DNA from: Tyzzerella sp963558545
Lineage (GTDB): Bacteria > Bacillota > Clostridia > Lachnospirales > CAG-274
Direction of reading: 5' to 3'
DNA length: 64,000 bases
NCBI RefSeq assembly: GCF_963558545.1
Contig: NZ_CAUWHO010000008.1
Coordinates: 10,745-74,744, forward strand
This document shows, in pieces, positions 7,622-17,270 of this stretch (position 1 is the first letter of the stretch; every line of letters begins with the position of its first letter). A program made the position numbers and the translations under genes. Under the pieces are notes generated by a model, which saw nothing but the letters and a program-made list of their open reading frames with translations, was not told the DNA's origin and ran no database searches.

Positions 7622-8515
7622 CTATTTTATTTCATTCCCTTCTAATAGTATATCCATATCACTTCTATCTTTATATTTTTTAGTTTGTATTATAAGATAT
7701 ATTGTAAATGATACTACAAGTATAATAGATAAAACTTGTGAAACTCTTATATTAGTAGCTGCTATCATAAGAGAATCTGTTCTCATACCTTCTATCCAAA
7801 ATCTGCCTAAACCATATCCTATAAAATATAGGGCCATTAATTGCCCATTAAACTTTTTATGTTTTCTAAAAATAAACAATACTATTAATACGCCTATATT
7901 CCACAAAGATTCATATAAAAATGTTGGGTGTACTTGTATATATTCTACACCATTTATATTTACCACTTTATCAAGTACATCTTTAGGTATGTTAGATGCT
8001 TGGTCTTTTATATACCTCATAGCAAATAAAGAGTCTGTATACCCTCCAAAAGCCTCCCTATTTACAAAATTTCCCCATCTTCCTATTATCTGGCCTATTA
8101 AAATTCCAAAAGAAAATGTATCTGCAACCTTAAAAAAGTCTTTTTTTCTTATTTTACATATTATTAATCCTGATAAAACTGCACCTATTATAGCTCCATA
8201 TATAGCTATACCACCATTTCTTATAGAAAATATTTCATTAATGTGATTTTTGTAATAATCCCAAGAAAATATTACATAATAAAGCCTTGCAAATAATATA
8301 CTAATAATTGAAGATATCATAACTGTATCAATATAAAAGTCTGTTTCTTGTCCTGTTCTTTTAGCTTCTTTTAAAGTTACTATAAGCCCAAAAAGCATAC
8401 CAAAGCCTATAATAACTCCATACCAGTAAACATCTATGCCAAATACATTAAAAGCTACCCTATCTAAGTGATTTATTTTTATACCTAAATTTACAAACCA
8501 TATTTCTGGTTCCAC
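7622..8515 (-). CDS. lgt: Prolipoprotein diacylglyceryl transferase
   Basis: This membrane enzyme transfers diacylglycerol from phosphatidylglycerol to the lipobox cysteine of prolipoproteins, such as the ThiY lipoprotein at 4555. About seven hydrophobic segments are visible, with the Lgt signature GRWGNFVNREAFGG, the NGGIAIYG loop and the C-terminal GLGRFWIEGMRTD. The 297 residues match the family. The start is GTG at 8515, preceded by AGGGGGG at seven-base spacing. The Spo0E-like gene follows directly; the M16-family pair lies upstream in the same direction. Confidence 0.96.
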   Translation of the reverse strand: MEPEIWFVNLGIKINHLDRVAFNVFGIDVYWYGVIIGFGMLFGLIVTLKEAKRTGQETDFYIDTVMISSIISILFARLYYVIFSWDYYKNHINEIFSIRNGGIAIYGAIIGAVLSGLIICKIRKKDFFKVADTFSFGILIGQIIGRWGNFVNREAFGGYTDSLFAMRYIKDQASNIPKDVLDKVVNINGVEYIQVHPTFLYESLWNIGVLIVLFIFRKHKKFNGQLMALYFIGYGLGRFWIEGMRTDSLMIAATNIRVSQVLSIILVVSFTIYLIIQTKKYKDRSDMDILLEGNEIK

Positions 8516-8537
8516 TATAATCCCCCCTAATTTTATT

Positions 8538-9770
8538 TTAGTTTATAATACTTAAATATGCATCATTATCAAAATAATTTAAAGATTTTTGTATATCTTC
8601 TAGCTTTATATTTTTTAAAGACTTATAATAATCTTTTATAAAAAAACCATTAGAAAAATAATCTGCCTCCATAGAAACTATGTTGTCTATAACATTAAAT
8701 TTTCTTATAAAATTACCTATATGCTTATTTTTTATCCTTTCAAAATCTTCATTTGAAATATTTTTATTTTTAAACTTTTCTATCTCTTCTTTTATATATT
8801 TTATAATTTCTTTAGGCTCTTTACATATACCAGAAAATATATATGATGCTTTTTCATTAAAATTATTAAAATCAAACCCAAAAGTATCATCTATAATACC
8901 CTTTGTGTATAATTTTTCATAAAATAATGAACTTTTACCAAAAATAATATCTAAAAGCATTTTATTAAATATCATTTTATCAAATATTGTAACATCTTTT
9001 TGTAAATTTTTAAAGCCTATATTAAAAATTTTTTGATTTATACACATTTTTCTTTCTACATATTTTGATTTATTTGTATTGTTTTCTTCATATTTTTGTA
9101 TTAATCCTGTTTTTTTATCATTTATATTCAAATTTTTTAAAATACTATCTTCTATTTTTGTTTTATCATCTATATCACCACAACAAATAATTACACAATT
9201 ATCTTTAGTATAAAAATTGTTATAGCAACTATATAACATATCTTCATTGATACGCTTTATATCATCTACACTTCCTGCTATATCATTAGATATAGGGTTA
9301 TTTTTACCATACATTATACACATAAGGTTAAAAAATACCCTCCAATAAGGGTCATCATCATACATCTTTATTTCTTGCTCTATTATTGGCTTTTCTTTAT
9401 CCACATTTTCTCTTGTAAAATATGGATTACTAACAAGTTTTAACAATTCATCAAAGTTTTCATAAAAATAATCAACACAATTAAAGTAATATGCTGTTGA
9501 TAAAAAATTGGTATAAGCATTTACACTTCCACCAAGTTTATTAAATACATCAAAAATATTATAGTTGTTTTTTTCAAACATTTTATGCTCTAAAAAATGT
9601 GCTATCCCTGGTGGTAAACAAATTTTTTCTTTATCTATTATTATATTATTATGGATAGAGCCATATTTAAAACAAACCATAGCCTGTTTTTGTTCAAAAT
9701 TTTTCTTAGGTATAAATACTAATGTTGTCCCATTTATATTGTCATATATAATATTATCTATCAATTTCAT
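8538..9770 (-). CDS. M16-family zinc metallopeptidase with intact HxxEH (YmfH-like)
   Basis: The inverted zinc-binding motif of M16 peptidases is present as HFLEH (about 58-62), with the downstream helix bearing KPIIEQEIKMYDDD that supplies the third ligand. The 410 residues fit a single-chain half of a YmfF/YmfH-type heterodimer, in which this is the catalytic partner. It overlaps the 3' end of the upstream M16 gene. The exact start is unclear: the AAAGGTG site is almost on top of the ATG at 9770, and a TTG at 9764 would have six-base spacing. Substrate unknown. Confidence 0.88.
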   Translation of the reverse strand: MKLIDNIIYDNINGTTLVFIPKKNFEQKQAMVCFKYGSIHNNIIIDKEKICLPPGIAHFLEHKMFEKNNYNIFDVFNKLGGSVNAYTNFLSTAYYFNCVDYFYENFDELLKLVSNPYFTRENVDKEKPIIEQEIKMYDDDPYWRVFFNLMCIMYGKNNPISNDIAGSVDDIKRINEDMLYSCYNNFYTKDNCVIICCGDIDDKTKIEDSILKNLNINDKKTGLIQKYEENNTNKSKYVERKMCINQKIFNIGFKNLQKDVTIFDKMIFNKMLLDIIFGKSSLFYEKLYTKGIIDDTFGFDFNNFNEKASYIFSGICKEPKEIIKYIKEEIEKFKNKNISNEDFERIKNKHIGNFIRKFNVIDNIVSMEADYFSNGFFIKDYYKSLKNIKLEDIQKSLNYFDNDAYLSIIN

Positions 9771-11001
9771 CACCTTTCATAAAATAGCAAGTATCTAGCC
9801 ATATATTTTCAAAAGATTTTTTTATATCTTCCTTTGTTGTAGATTTTATACTATTTATCATTTCATCTATGCTTATTTCTAGACTAGCTAAATAATTAGT
9901 GTAATAGTAATCTATTGTAGCTGTATTGTAATCTACTATACCTCTGTATTTTTTGCATAAATTATTTATAGCAATTTTTATATTATCATCGTTAAAATTA
10001 CCTTCTTTAATATTTTCAATATTTTCTAATATACAAGCTTTTGCTTTTTCATATTGATTAGAATCTATGCCACTTTCTATAAATATTATTCCTTTAAAAA
10101 TGTATATAAATGAGCTTATATAATAACAAAGGTTTTCTTTTTCCCTTACGTTATTAAAAAGCATAGAACCTGAGCCACCACCTAATATTTCATTTCCAAC
10201 TAAAAGTCCTATAAAATTTTTATTATCGGCAGATATGTTACTTCTAAATGCCATACAAAGCTTTCCTTGAGTTATATTAAACTTTTCTATAACTGTATTT
10301 TCTTTATGCTTATCTTTATATATAAATTCTGTTTTTATAGGAATATAATTTCTTCCTTCAATGCTAAAATATTCTTTTACAAGCTTATTTACTATGTTTT
10401 CTGTTACATTTCCTAAAATAACTATATCTATCTCTGATGTTTTTAAAATATTTTTATAATGGCTATAAAGATTTTTATTATTTATTTTATCATCTTCTAA
10501 ATCTTCTATATATCCATATGCTAAAATACCAAACTTTTCATTTTTACACATAATTTCTACACATTTATCTTTTGCTAGCTCTTTCTTATCATTTTGTCTA
10601 GAATATATGTCTTCTTTAACCTGTTCCTTAGCTTTATTAAAATACTCTACATTAAATCCATCATCTTCTACTAAAGGATTTAATATTATTTCCTTAAACA
10701 ATAAAAATACTCCATCTATACAAACTTTATCTTCTATAAACTCCATTAAAATTTCTATTATCTGGTTATCACCTTTTTTTAAAATATCACTATGGATATA
10801 AGCACCATACATTTCTTCTGTTTTCAAGTTTATATCTTTTATTGTTTTATATTTTTTACACCCCATAGTCAAAATCTTAGATAAAATTGCATTATAAGTT
10901 ACATAATCTTTATCTAAACTTTGCCTTAAAAGAAAGGCAACACATATAGTTTTAAATTTATTAGTATTTATAACCTTTACATTTATACCGTTATCTATCA
11001 T
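9754..11001 (-). CDS. M16-family peptidase-like protein lacking the zinc motif (YmfF-like)
   Basis: Its 415 residues show M16 architecture, including the glycine-rich GNEILGGGSGSMLFNNVREKE loop (with one break in my reading) typical of the non-catalytic half. The HxxEH motif is missing: the corresponding region reads AILSKILTMGCKKY. It probably pairs with the catalytic protein encoded immediately downstream, as in bacterial YmfF/YmfH pairs. The start at 11001 has AGGAGA overlapping the sigG stop, which links this pair to the sigG transcript. Confidence 0.85.
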   Translation of the reverse strand: MIDNGINVKVINTNKFKTICVAFLLRQSLDKDYVTYNAILSKILTMGCKKYKTIKDINLKTEEMYGAYIHSDILKKGDNQIIEILMEFIEDKVCIDGVFLLFKEIILNPLVEDDGFNVEYFNKAKEQVKEDIYSRQNDKKELAKDKCVEIMCKNEKFGILAYGYIEDLEDDKINNKNLYSHYKNILKTSEIDIVILGNVTENIVNKLVKEYFSIEGRNYIPIKTEFIYKDKHKENTVIEKFNITQGKLCMAFRSNISADNKNFIGLLVGNEILGGGSGSMLFNNVREKENLCYYISSFIYIFKGIIFIESGIDSNQYEKAKACILENIENIKEGNFNDDNIKIAINNLCKKYRGIVDYNTATIDYYYTNYLASLEISIDEMINSIKSTTKEDIKKSFENIWLDTCYFMKGDEIDR

Positions 11002-11009
11002 ACAATCTC

Positions 11010-11783
11010 CTACATATATTTACGCATATTTTTTAAAGCGCTTTTTTCTAACCTACTTACTTGTGCCTGACTAATATTTATTTCTTCTGCTACTTCCATT
11101 TGGGTTTTACCTTCAAAAAATCTAAGGTTTATTATATATTTTTCCCTTTCATTAAGTTTTTTCATAGCTTCATTAAGGCTAATGTTTTCTATCCAAAGAT
11201 TATCATTATTTTTATCGTCTTTTACTTGGTCCATAACAAAAATAGAATCTCCACCATCGTTATACACAGGCTCAAACAATGATATAGGTTCTTGTATGGC
11301 ATCTAATGCTAATATAATCTCTTCTTTTTCTATGCCAAGCTCTTTAGCTATTTCTTCTACTGTCGGCTCTTTACAATTTTTATTAATAAGCATTTCTTTC
11401 ATTTGTAATGCCTTATAAGCTATATCTCTTAAAGACCTGCTAACCCTTATAGAATTATAATCTCTAAGATATCTTCTAATCTCTCCTATAATCATAGGAA
11501 CAGCATATGTGCTAAGTTTTACACCTTGATTTACATCAAAATTATTAATAGCTTTTATAAGGCCTATTACCCCAACTTGAAATATATCATCTATATTTTC
11601 TCCACGGTTTGCAAATTTTTTTATAACACTTAAAACAAGCCTTAAATTGCTATATATAAACTCTTCCTTTGCCTTTTTATCTCCTGCCTGCACACGCTTA
11701 AAAAGTTCTTGTTGCTCTTCATTTTTTAGTATTGGCAATTTACTAGTATTAACTCCGCATATTTCCACTTTATACCCTAACAT
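11010..11783 (-). CDS. sigG: Sporulation sigma factor SigG (late forespore)
   Basis: The RNA polymerase sigma factor active in the engulfed forespore. The N-terminal KVEICGVNTSKLPILKN is diagnostic for SigG. Region 2 follows (NLRLVLSVIKKFANRG, DDIFQVGVIGLIKAI, KLSTYAVPMIIGEIRRYLRD), then region 3 and the region-4 helix-turn-helix (EKTQMEVAEEINISQAQVSRLE-type block). The ATG at 11783 is chosen because GGAGGTG precedes it; an upstream ATG at 11846 lacks a site. No spoIIGA-sigE stands next to it, unlike in many Clostridia. Confidence 0.95.
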   Translation of the reverse strand: MLGYKVEICGVNTSKLPILKNEEQQELFKRVQAGDKKAKEEFIYSNLRLVLSVIKKFANRGENIDDIFQVGVIGLIKAINNFDVNQGVKLSTYAVPMIIGEIRRYLRDYNSIRVSRSLRDIAYKALQMKEMLINKNCKEPTVEEIAKELGIEKEEIILALDAIQEPISLFEPVYNDGGDSIFVMDQVKDDKNNDNLWIENISLNEAMKKLNEREKYIINLRFFEGKTQMEVAEEINISQAQVSRLEKSALKNMRKYM

Positions 11784-11815
11784 AAAAAACACCTCCGAAA
11801 AATTCCTTATATAAA

Positions 11816-11844
11816 GATATTTTCCAAAGGTATTAAATTTATAC
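11816..11844 (-). promoter_or_regulatory. Candidate SigF/SigG-type promoter of sigG
   Basis: On the minus strand, GTATA (11844-11840), a 14-base spacer and GGAAAATATC (11825-11816) resemble the forespore consensus GYATA ... GGNRANAHTR, with one deviating base and slightly short spacing. It lies 33 bp before the sigG ATG. Control of sigG by SigF and SigG is known in Bacillus. Confidence 0.45.
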
Positions 11845-11888
11845 ATTATTTAATTTCTAATTTATTACAATTATTGTTTAAATGTAGA

Positions 11889-13370
11889 TTAACCTTGAAA
11901 TCCTCCCACATTTAAATAAGGTTTTCCAAAACTATATAATGCTACAGAATAGTTTATTTTATTTTGCTCTATTTGCTTTTCTATATTTAATATTCCCAAT
12001 TTAGCTTGCTCTACTTGATTTAATGTTACATTTCCATTAATATAATTAGCTGTAACTTTATTGTATTCATCTACTGCTTTATTAAGCTCTAATCTTAAAC
12101 TTTTGTCAGTATCTTTCATTTTTAATAAATTATCATAGCTACTTCTCAATTTATTTTCCATATCTATTTTAGCATCTGATAGCTTTCTTTGAGCAGTCTT
12201 TATATCATTATCTAATTTTATTTTTTCTTCTTCTGATGCTGTATGGCTATAATTTTTTCTTATATCTTCTGCCCTTTCTAAATTCTTTTTTAAAAGTTGT
12301 ATAGATATATCATCTTCTTTATTTCTAGTTATATAAGAATCTATATCTATTTTATCTATATCATCAAAATTATCATTTAATAATATATTTATATTAGTGT
12401 TGTAGTCTTTATCTAATATATTATTTAAATTTTTTTGTTGTGTATTTAGTGAATTTTTTAATGCCTCTAAATTTAATTTATTATTATTTTGGGTGTCTTT
12501 AGCTTTTTTCAATTCACTTTCAGAAATCATTCCGTGTTGATATTTTAATTCTAGAGCTTTTGTATTTTTTTCATTAACTTCTATAGTTTTTTGTAGAGTA
12601 GCTATATTAAGTTTAGTTGTTTTTATATTAGCAGTAGCACTAATAACACTAAGCTCTATACTATCTTCTATTATTTTTTGGTTAATATCTTTATCTTGAA
12701 CTTGAGCATCTAAGCTATTAATATTTTTTAAGATTTGTTCTATTTGTGGGTCATAATAGTTTTGCCCTACAATTTTATTGTTTAAATCTAATGACACTTT
12801 TTTAGTATATTCTATTGCATCATTAAGATTTCTTATACTAGAGCTTTTAGCTTGAGCAGTTTTAACTGCCTCTTCCATAGATATTATTTTTGAATTATCA
12901 TCTATATATAGCTTATCCAAATATATATATTCATCATTTCCAGTATCTATTGATATTTTTTGTTTTTCACTGTCCCAATCTACTTTCATACCAAATGCTT
13001 CACATATAAATCTTAATGGAACATATGTTGTATCATTAACTATTTCAACAGAAATAGGCATATCTATGTATTTATCATTTAATTTAGTCTTATTAGTATC
13101 CACATTTATAACTAATGTTTTATCACCTTTTTTTACTGTTATATTTCTTTTTACATTGTTCCAGTCTACATCTGCATCTAACATTTCAAATAAATCTCTA
13201 AAAGCAACTAATGTATACCCTTGTTTATTTATAACATTAGATTTTACAGGTTGTAACATATTATCTATATTTACAGATACATATTTATTTTCATAAGCAT
13301 AAACACTATTTGATAAAAATAATGTAGATAACGCTGTACATATTAAAAACATTTTTATATTTTTTTTCAT
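11889..13370 (-). CDS. Exported CuAO-N / TolC-like coiled-coil protein
   Basis: A secreted surface protein. It has an N-terminal signal peptide (ending SVYA), then a copper-amine-oxidase N-terminal (CuAO-N) domain with the repeat hallmarks VAFRDLFEMLDADVDW and VPLRFICEAFGMKVDWD, then about 330 residues of long helices. The helical part resembles the TolC/outer-membrane-efflux fold, with a near-repeat in each half (ELKYQHGMISESELKKAK and ANYINGNVTLNQVEQAK). In a single-membrane bacterium a TolC role is unlikely, so a cell-wall coiled-coil function is my inference. ATG 13370 has AGGAGG at seven bases; ATG 13376 would be too close. Confidence 0.82.
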   Translation of the reverse strand: MKKNIKMFLICTALSTLFLSNSVYAYENKYVSVNIDNMLQPVKSNVINKQGYTLVAFRDLFEMLDADVDWNNVKRNITVKKGDKTLVINVDTNKTKLNDKYIDMPISVEIVNDTTYVPLRFICEAFGMKVDWDSEKQKISIDTGNDEYIYLDKLYIDDNSKIISMEEAVKTAQAKSSSIRNLNDAIEYTKKVSLDLNNKIVGQNYYDPQIEQILKNINSLDAQVQDKDINQKIIEDSIELSVISATANIKTTKLNIATLQKTIEVNEKNTKALELKYQHGMISESELKKAKDTQNNNKLNLEALKNSLNTQQKNLNNILDKDYNTNINILLNDNFDDIDKIDIDSYITRNKEDDISIQLLKKNLERAEDIRKNYSHTASEEEKIKLDNDIKTAQRKLSDAKIDMENKLRSSYDNLLKMKDTDKSLRLELNKAVDEYNKVTANYINGNVTLNQVEQAKLGILNIEKQIEQNKINYSVALYSFGKPYLNVGGFQG

Positions 13371-13424
13371 TTTCATACCTCCTAAACTTATCAATATTAT
13401 ATACGATATATCTTATTAATAAGT

Positions 13425-13793
13425 TTATTTTTTTATTAATATAATATCTTTTATATTCCTTATACGGTTAGTTACTATTGCTGTTTTTGTAACAATACAT
13501 ATCATATCTTTTCCATTAAATCCTATAAATTCACCTTCATATATTTTTTTATGTAAAGTAGTAATTTTTACAAACATACCTCTTTTATATATATCCCCCC
13601 TAAACATTATAACCTCTTTAGGGAACATTAAATAAAACTCTTTAAGCATAGTATCAAAAAGTTTTATAGGGTACTCACATTCTAACGATAATTTTCTAAA
13701 AAATAAAAAAGATTTTAAAATTATAAGTATAAAAAAAGATATTACTATACAAAATATAACCTCTCTAAAATTTAAAAACTCTATACTTTTCAT
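13425..13793 (-). CDS. Small membrane-anchored protein, unidentified
   Basis: A 122-residue product with one N-terminal membrane helix (VIFCIVISFFILIILKSF) and a C-terminal region of beta character containing EGEFIGFNGKDMICIVTKTA. No named family recognised. The start is the ATG at 13793, with a weak GGTG seven bases ahead; an upstream ATG at 13811 lacks any site. It lies 54 bp before the CuAO-N/TolC-like gene and could share its transcript. Confidence 0.65.
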   Translation of the reverse strand: MKSIEFLNFREVIFCIVISFFILIILKSFLFFRKLSLECEYPIKLFDTMLKEFYLMFPKEVIMFRGDIYKRGMFVKITTLHKKIYEGEFIGFNGKDMICIVTKTAIVTNRIRNIKDIILIKK

Positions 13794-13880
13794 AATAACA
13801 CCAACTTTCATATAAATATATATTAAAATTATAGCACACATTTTATTCTTTATAAATATAATTTTAAATTTATTTTATAC

Positions 13881-13932
13881 TAAAAAATAGGCTTTAATAT
13901 AAAGTTTATTACTTTAATATTAGAGCCTATTT
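13881..13932 (-). terminator. Terminator of the CAP-domain gene
   Basis: The arms AAATAGGCTCTAATATTAAAG and a near-complement ending AGCCTATTTTTT form a long stem on the minus strand, with the U-run at the end. Confidence 0.75.
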
Positions 13933-13957
13933 AGTTTATACCTTATACAAAAAATGT

Positions 13958-14728
13958 TTATTTAGATATAAATAATTGTGTCCAATGGCTTGATATATGT
14001 CCAACACCAATATGAGTAAAGGACTTACTAAGTATATTTCTTTTATGTCCTTCAGAGTTCATCCAAGCATTTACAACATCTTGTGCTGTTTTTTGTCCTT
14101 TAGCAATATTTTCTCCAGCAGTTTTATATGTAATGTTAAATTGTTTTAACATATCAAAAGGCGAACCATATGTAGGAGATGTATGAGAAAAATATCCTTT
14201 ATTTTTCATATCCTGAGATTTTAGTCTTGCCACGTTAGATAGTTCTGTGTCTATTTTAAGTGGTGATAAGCCAGCCTTTTTTCTTTCTGCATTAACAAGA
14301 TTAACTACTTCTTGTTCTATGTTAGATACAGAGTTATTTACATTATTATTATTTTCTGTTGGTTTATTAGGTTTCTGTTGTATATTATTATTGCTATTTG
14401 TGTTATTATTATTTGTGTTATTGTTATTATTTATGTTGTTATCTTTATTGTTATTTATATTATTGTTTACACAATTGTTATTTGTACAATTATTACTTGT
14501 ATTATTATCTACATTGCTATTTATATTGTTATTTGTGCAATTATTATTTGTATTATTAATACTATTATTTACATTATTATTTTGTTCGTTATAGCTAAAA
14601 TTCTTAATTGGTTTTCCGTTAATAGTTAAAAATTTTGAAATATCGTTATTCAGAGTGTTAGTACCTCCAAATACACTTGCTGTTGAAAATAAAGTTAAAG
14701 CAAAAGTTGTTAATAAAAATCTTTTCAT
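13958..14728 (-). CDS. Secreted CAP/SCP-domain protein with an Asn-rich linker
   Basis: An exported protein of 256 residues: signal peptide (ending SVFGG), a short region, an extremely Asn-rich linker at about 48-135, and a C-terminal CAP (YkwD/PR-1-like) domain. The CAP domain shows VNLVNAERKKAGLSPL, the histidine in GYFSHTSPTYG, TAGENIAKG, and the second histidine in NSEGHKRNIL. The linker is almost only Asn and Thr, with Cys at three NNC/NNNC positions that could form disulfides. CAP proteins of sporeformers are often spore or cell-wall associated; the role here is unknown. Confidence 0.9.
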   Translation of the reverse strand: MKRFLLTTFALTLFSTASVFGGTNTLNNDISKFLTINGKPIKNFSYNEQNNNVNNSINNTNNNCTNNNINSNVDNNTSNNCTNNNCVNNNINNNKDNNINNNNNTNNNNTNSNNNIQQKPNKPTENNNNVNNSVSNIEQEVVNLVNAERKKAGLSPLKIDTELSNVARLKSQDMKNKGYFSHTSPTYGSPFDMLKQFNITYKTAGENIAKGQKTAQDVVNAWMNSEGHKRNILSKSFTHIGVGHISSHWTQLFISK

Positions 14729-14793
14729 AATAATTATCCTTTCAATATGTAATTTATGTTATTATATCTTTTTATATATCCAATTTGCTCTAT

Positions 14794-14823
14794 ATAGTAT
14801 GTATTATCCTTTATAAAAATCAA
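14794..14823 (-). promoter_or_regulatory. Possible promoter of the CAP-domain gene
   Basis: TTGATT (14823-14818), an 18-base spacer and TACTAT (14799-14794) on the minus strand, 65 bp ahead of the start. A moderate consensus match. Confidence 0.4.
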
Positions 14824-14927
14824 TATTTTATGTATAAATTTTTGTTGTTTTCTTTATCTATATACATAATACTACATTGTAACATAATTGTAAATAATTA
14901 ATTATTGGAAATTTTGTAATAAAAATA

Positions 14928-14963
14928 TAAAAAAAGTACTTACTATAAAGTAAATACTTTTTT
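14928..14963 (-). terminator. Terminator of the chemoreceptor gene
   Basis: On the minus strand, AAAGTATTTACT / AGTAAGTACTTT (12 pairs with one U-G) is followed by a run of U. Confidence 0.85.
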
Positions 14964-14984
14964 ATTTTTGTATTAAAAAATTTA

Positions 14985-17231
14985 TTAATCTTCTTTTAAT
15001 TTAAAGTCTGAAACAGAAGAATAGAATATCTCTGCTTGTGTTGCAAGTTCTTGAGATGCTGCTGCTGCCTCTTCACTTGTAGCAGTGTTATTTTGAGTAA
15101 CAGTAGCAATTTGTTGTATACCAATAGTAACTTCATCTATAGATTTTTCTTGCTCTTTAGAAGATTTAGTAGATGCTTCTATAAGCGAAGATATTTCTTC
15201 TATTTGTTTTACTATATTAACTAAGGATTCAGCTGTATTGTTAGCTATTTTAGAGCCTTCTGCAACTTTTTCTACAGAGCTACCTATAAGCTCAGTTGTT
15301 TCTCTAGCAGCTTGTTGGCTTCTAGCAGCAAGGTTTCTAACTTCTTCTGCTACAACGGCAAAGCCTTTACCGTGCTCTCCTGCACGAGCGGCCTCAACGG
15401 CAGCATTAAGAGCAAGTATATTTGTTTGGAAAGCAATATCATCTATTACTTTAATTATGTTAGATATGCTATTAGAAGCATTATTTATTTCTTCCATAGC
15501 TATAAGCATATTATCCATTTGCTGACTTCCATCATCGGCACTATTTTTAGCCTGTAAAGCAAGCTCATTAGCTTTTTCAGAATTTTCGGCATTATCTGTA
15601 GCTTGTTGAGATATAAATTTTATATTAGAGTTAAGTTGTTCTACTGCTTCTGCTTGTTTAGTAGCCCCCTCTGCTAGAGATATACTAGATTCTGATATTT
15701 GTTTAGAACCTGCAGATACTTTTTCTGAAGATACTATAATATCTTTTGTAAGTACATTAAGGTTATTAATAATTAAATTTACAGATTTTCTTATTAGCTC
15801 AAAATCTCCAAGATAATCTCTATCAATATAAAGGTCAAAGTTTTTATGTGCCATTTCGTTTAATACATCAGAAATTTCTGATATATAAGACCCAATAGTC
15901 TCTGCAGTATAATTTACTGTTTGTTTAATATTATTAAATTCACCTTTATATTCATTAGTTATTCTGTGAGAGAAATTACCTATTGAGAACTGGTTAAGTG
16001 CATTTTGAGTTTCTTTAATAGGTATAACTACATTTTCTACAAATTGGTTTAAAGAATCTGTAGTTTCCTTCCATTGTCCAATATAACTAGAAGTGTCTAA
16101 TCTAAATTCTAAGTTACCGTCACTAGCAGCATTTATAAGATTTGATATATCATTTGATACACTTTTTAAAGCATTTTGCACTGCCAAAACTTCTTCTTTT
16201 ATAATAGCTTTATCACCAGGAAAATCTTTAACTTTAAAGTCAAAATTACCTTCTCCAAATTCTTTTATTGCACTAACTATGTATAAACAATCTTCTACTA
16301 AATTATTAGTAGCATTATTGATAGAAATTATTGCTTCTTTAAAAGCACCCTCATATCTATCTTCATTTATTCTATAATTTACATTACCTTTATCTAACTG
16401 GCTAGATAACTCATTTATATCCATTAATATACCATTAAATGTAGTAGACATATTTGATATAGCATTAGATAAATCCCCTATTTCATCTTTAGCATTAGTG
16501 CTGCATTGCACATCTAAATTACCTTTAGACACTTCTAATGCAACATCTCTTAATCTTTCTATCGGTTTTCTAATAATACGAGAAAGAGTAAATCCAAATA
16601 TAGAACCTACAATAACTATAACTATAAATATTAAAAATAAAATTATAGTTTGAAAACGTGCAAACTCTTTAACACCTTCTGTTTCTTGTATAAGGATATC
16701 AAAAGCTTCTCTTTGAGCTGTATAAGCACCCTCAATAATTTCTGTTCCTAATTTTGTCATTTCAGAAAGTATCTGTTTAGCTAAAACCTCATTATTACTT
16801 AATATCGCTTCTCTAATCTGCTCGTATAAAGCATAATACTGCTCTAAAGATTTTAATATATTTTCCATTGAAGCAATGTTTTGTGTTCTATCTTTACCAG
16901 TTTCTTCTATAAGTTTCATTTCGTTTAAGTAATTTTGTCCTGCTGTTTTAGTATTTTGGTATAAAGTTTCTATCTGTGTATTTTCTTGTTCTGTCAAACT
17001 ATTTCTATATGCAATAAGAGTAATTAAACGTCTCATATCTGCCATATTCTGTGTAAGGTCCATACCTTCTGCCAAAACATCATCATTAGATGTTATAGAA
17101 TTGTAATATGTCTTACTAGTAGAATTTAAGGTAACTATACCTGTTATTCCTAATATTAATACAAGTACTAATATTGTCCCAAAAGTAATTAAAAATTTAA
17201 TATAAAGCTTTAAATTTCGTATTTTTTTCAT
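14985..17231 (-). CDS. Methyl-accepting chemotaxis protein with several HAMP-like modules
   Basis: A membrane chemoreceptor of 748 residues. TM1 is near 10-32, a helical extracellular ligand-binding domain (4HB type) covers about 35-190, TM2 is near 192-215, and a HAMP domain follows (RIIRKPIERLRDVALEVSKG). About 250 residues then contain repeated HAMP-like units, marked by recurring G-N-hydrophobic-F/Y-x-hydrophobic motifs (KGNVNYRI, EGNFDFKV, DGNLEFRL, IGNFSHRI). The signalling tip has AFQTNILALNAAVEAARAGE and VVAEEVRNLAARS. The ligand is unknown. It implies a CheA/CheW system elsewhere. AAGGAGAGG precedes the start. Confidence 0.95.
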   Translation of the reverse strand: MKKIRNLKLYIKFLITFGTILVLVLILGITGIVTLNSTSKTYYNSITSNDDVLAEGMDLTQNMADMRRLITLIAYRNSLTEQENTQIETLYQNTKTAGQNYLNEMKLIEETGKDRTQNIASMENILKSLEQYYALYEQIREAILSNNEVLAKQILSEMTKLGTEIIEGAYTAQREAFDILIQETEGVKEFARFQTIILFLIFIVIVIVGSIFGFTLSRIIRKPIERLRDVALEVSKGNLDVQCSTNAKDEIGDLSNAISNMSTTFNGILMDINELSSQLDKGNVNYRINEDRYEGAFKEAIISINNATNNLVEDCLYIVSAIKEFGEGNFDFKVKDFPGDKAIIKEEVLAVQNALKSVSNDISNLINAASDGNLEFRLDTSSYIGQWKETTDSLNQFVENVVIPIKETQNALNQFSIGNFSHRITNEYKGEFNNIKQTVNYTAETIGSYISEISDVLNEMAHKNFDLYIDRDYLGDFELIRKSVNLIINNLNVLTKDIIVSSEKVSAGSKQISESSISLAEGATKQAEAVEQLNSNIKFISQQATDNAENSEKANELALQAKNSADDGSQQMDNMLIAMEEINNASNSISNIIKVIDDIAFQTNILALNAAVEAARAGEHGKGFAVVAEEVRNLAARSQQAARETTELIGSSVEKVAEGSKIANNTAESLVNIVKQIEEISSLIEASTKSSKEQEKSIDEVTIGIQQIATVTQNNTATSEEAAAASQELATQAEIFYSSVSDFKLKED

Positions 17232-17270
17232 TATACCTCTCCTTGTAGAATATATTTTATTTATGTTACT

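Noticed and set aside
14247..14629. Two plus-strand frames rich in Leu/Ile/Val resembling membrane proteins
   Set aside because: They are the mirror of the poly-Asn linker of the CAP protein; repeated AAT/AAC read backwards gives ATT/GTT.
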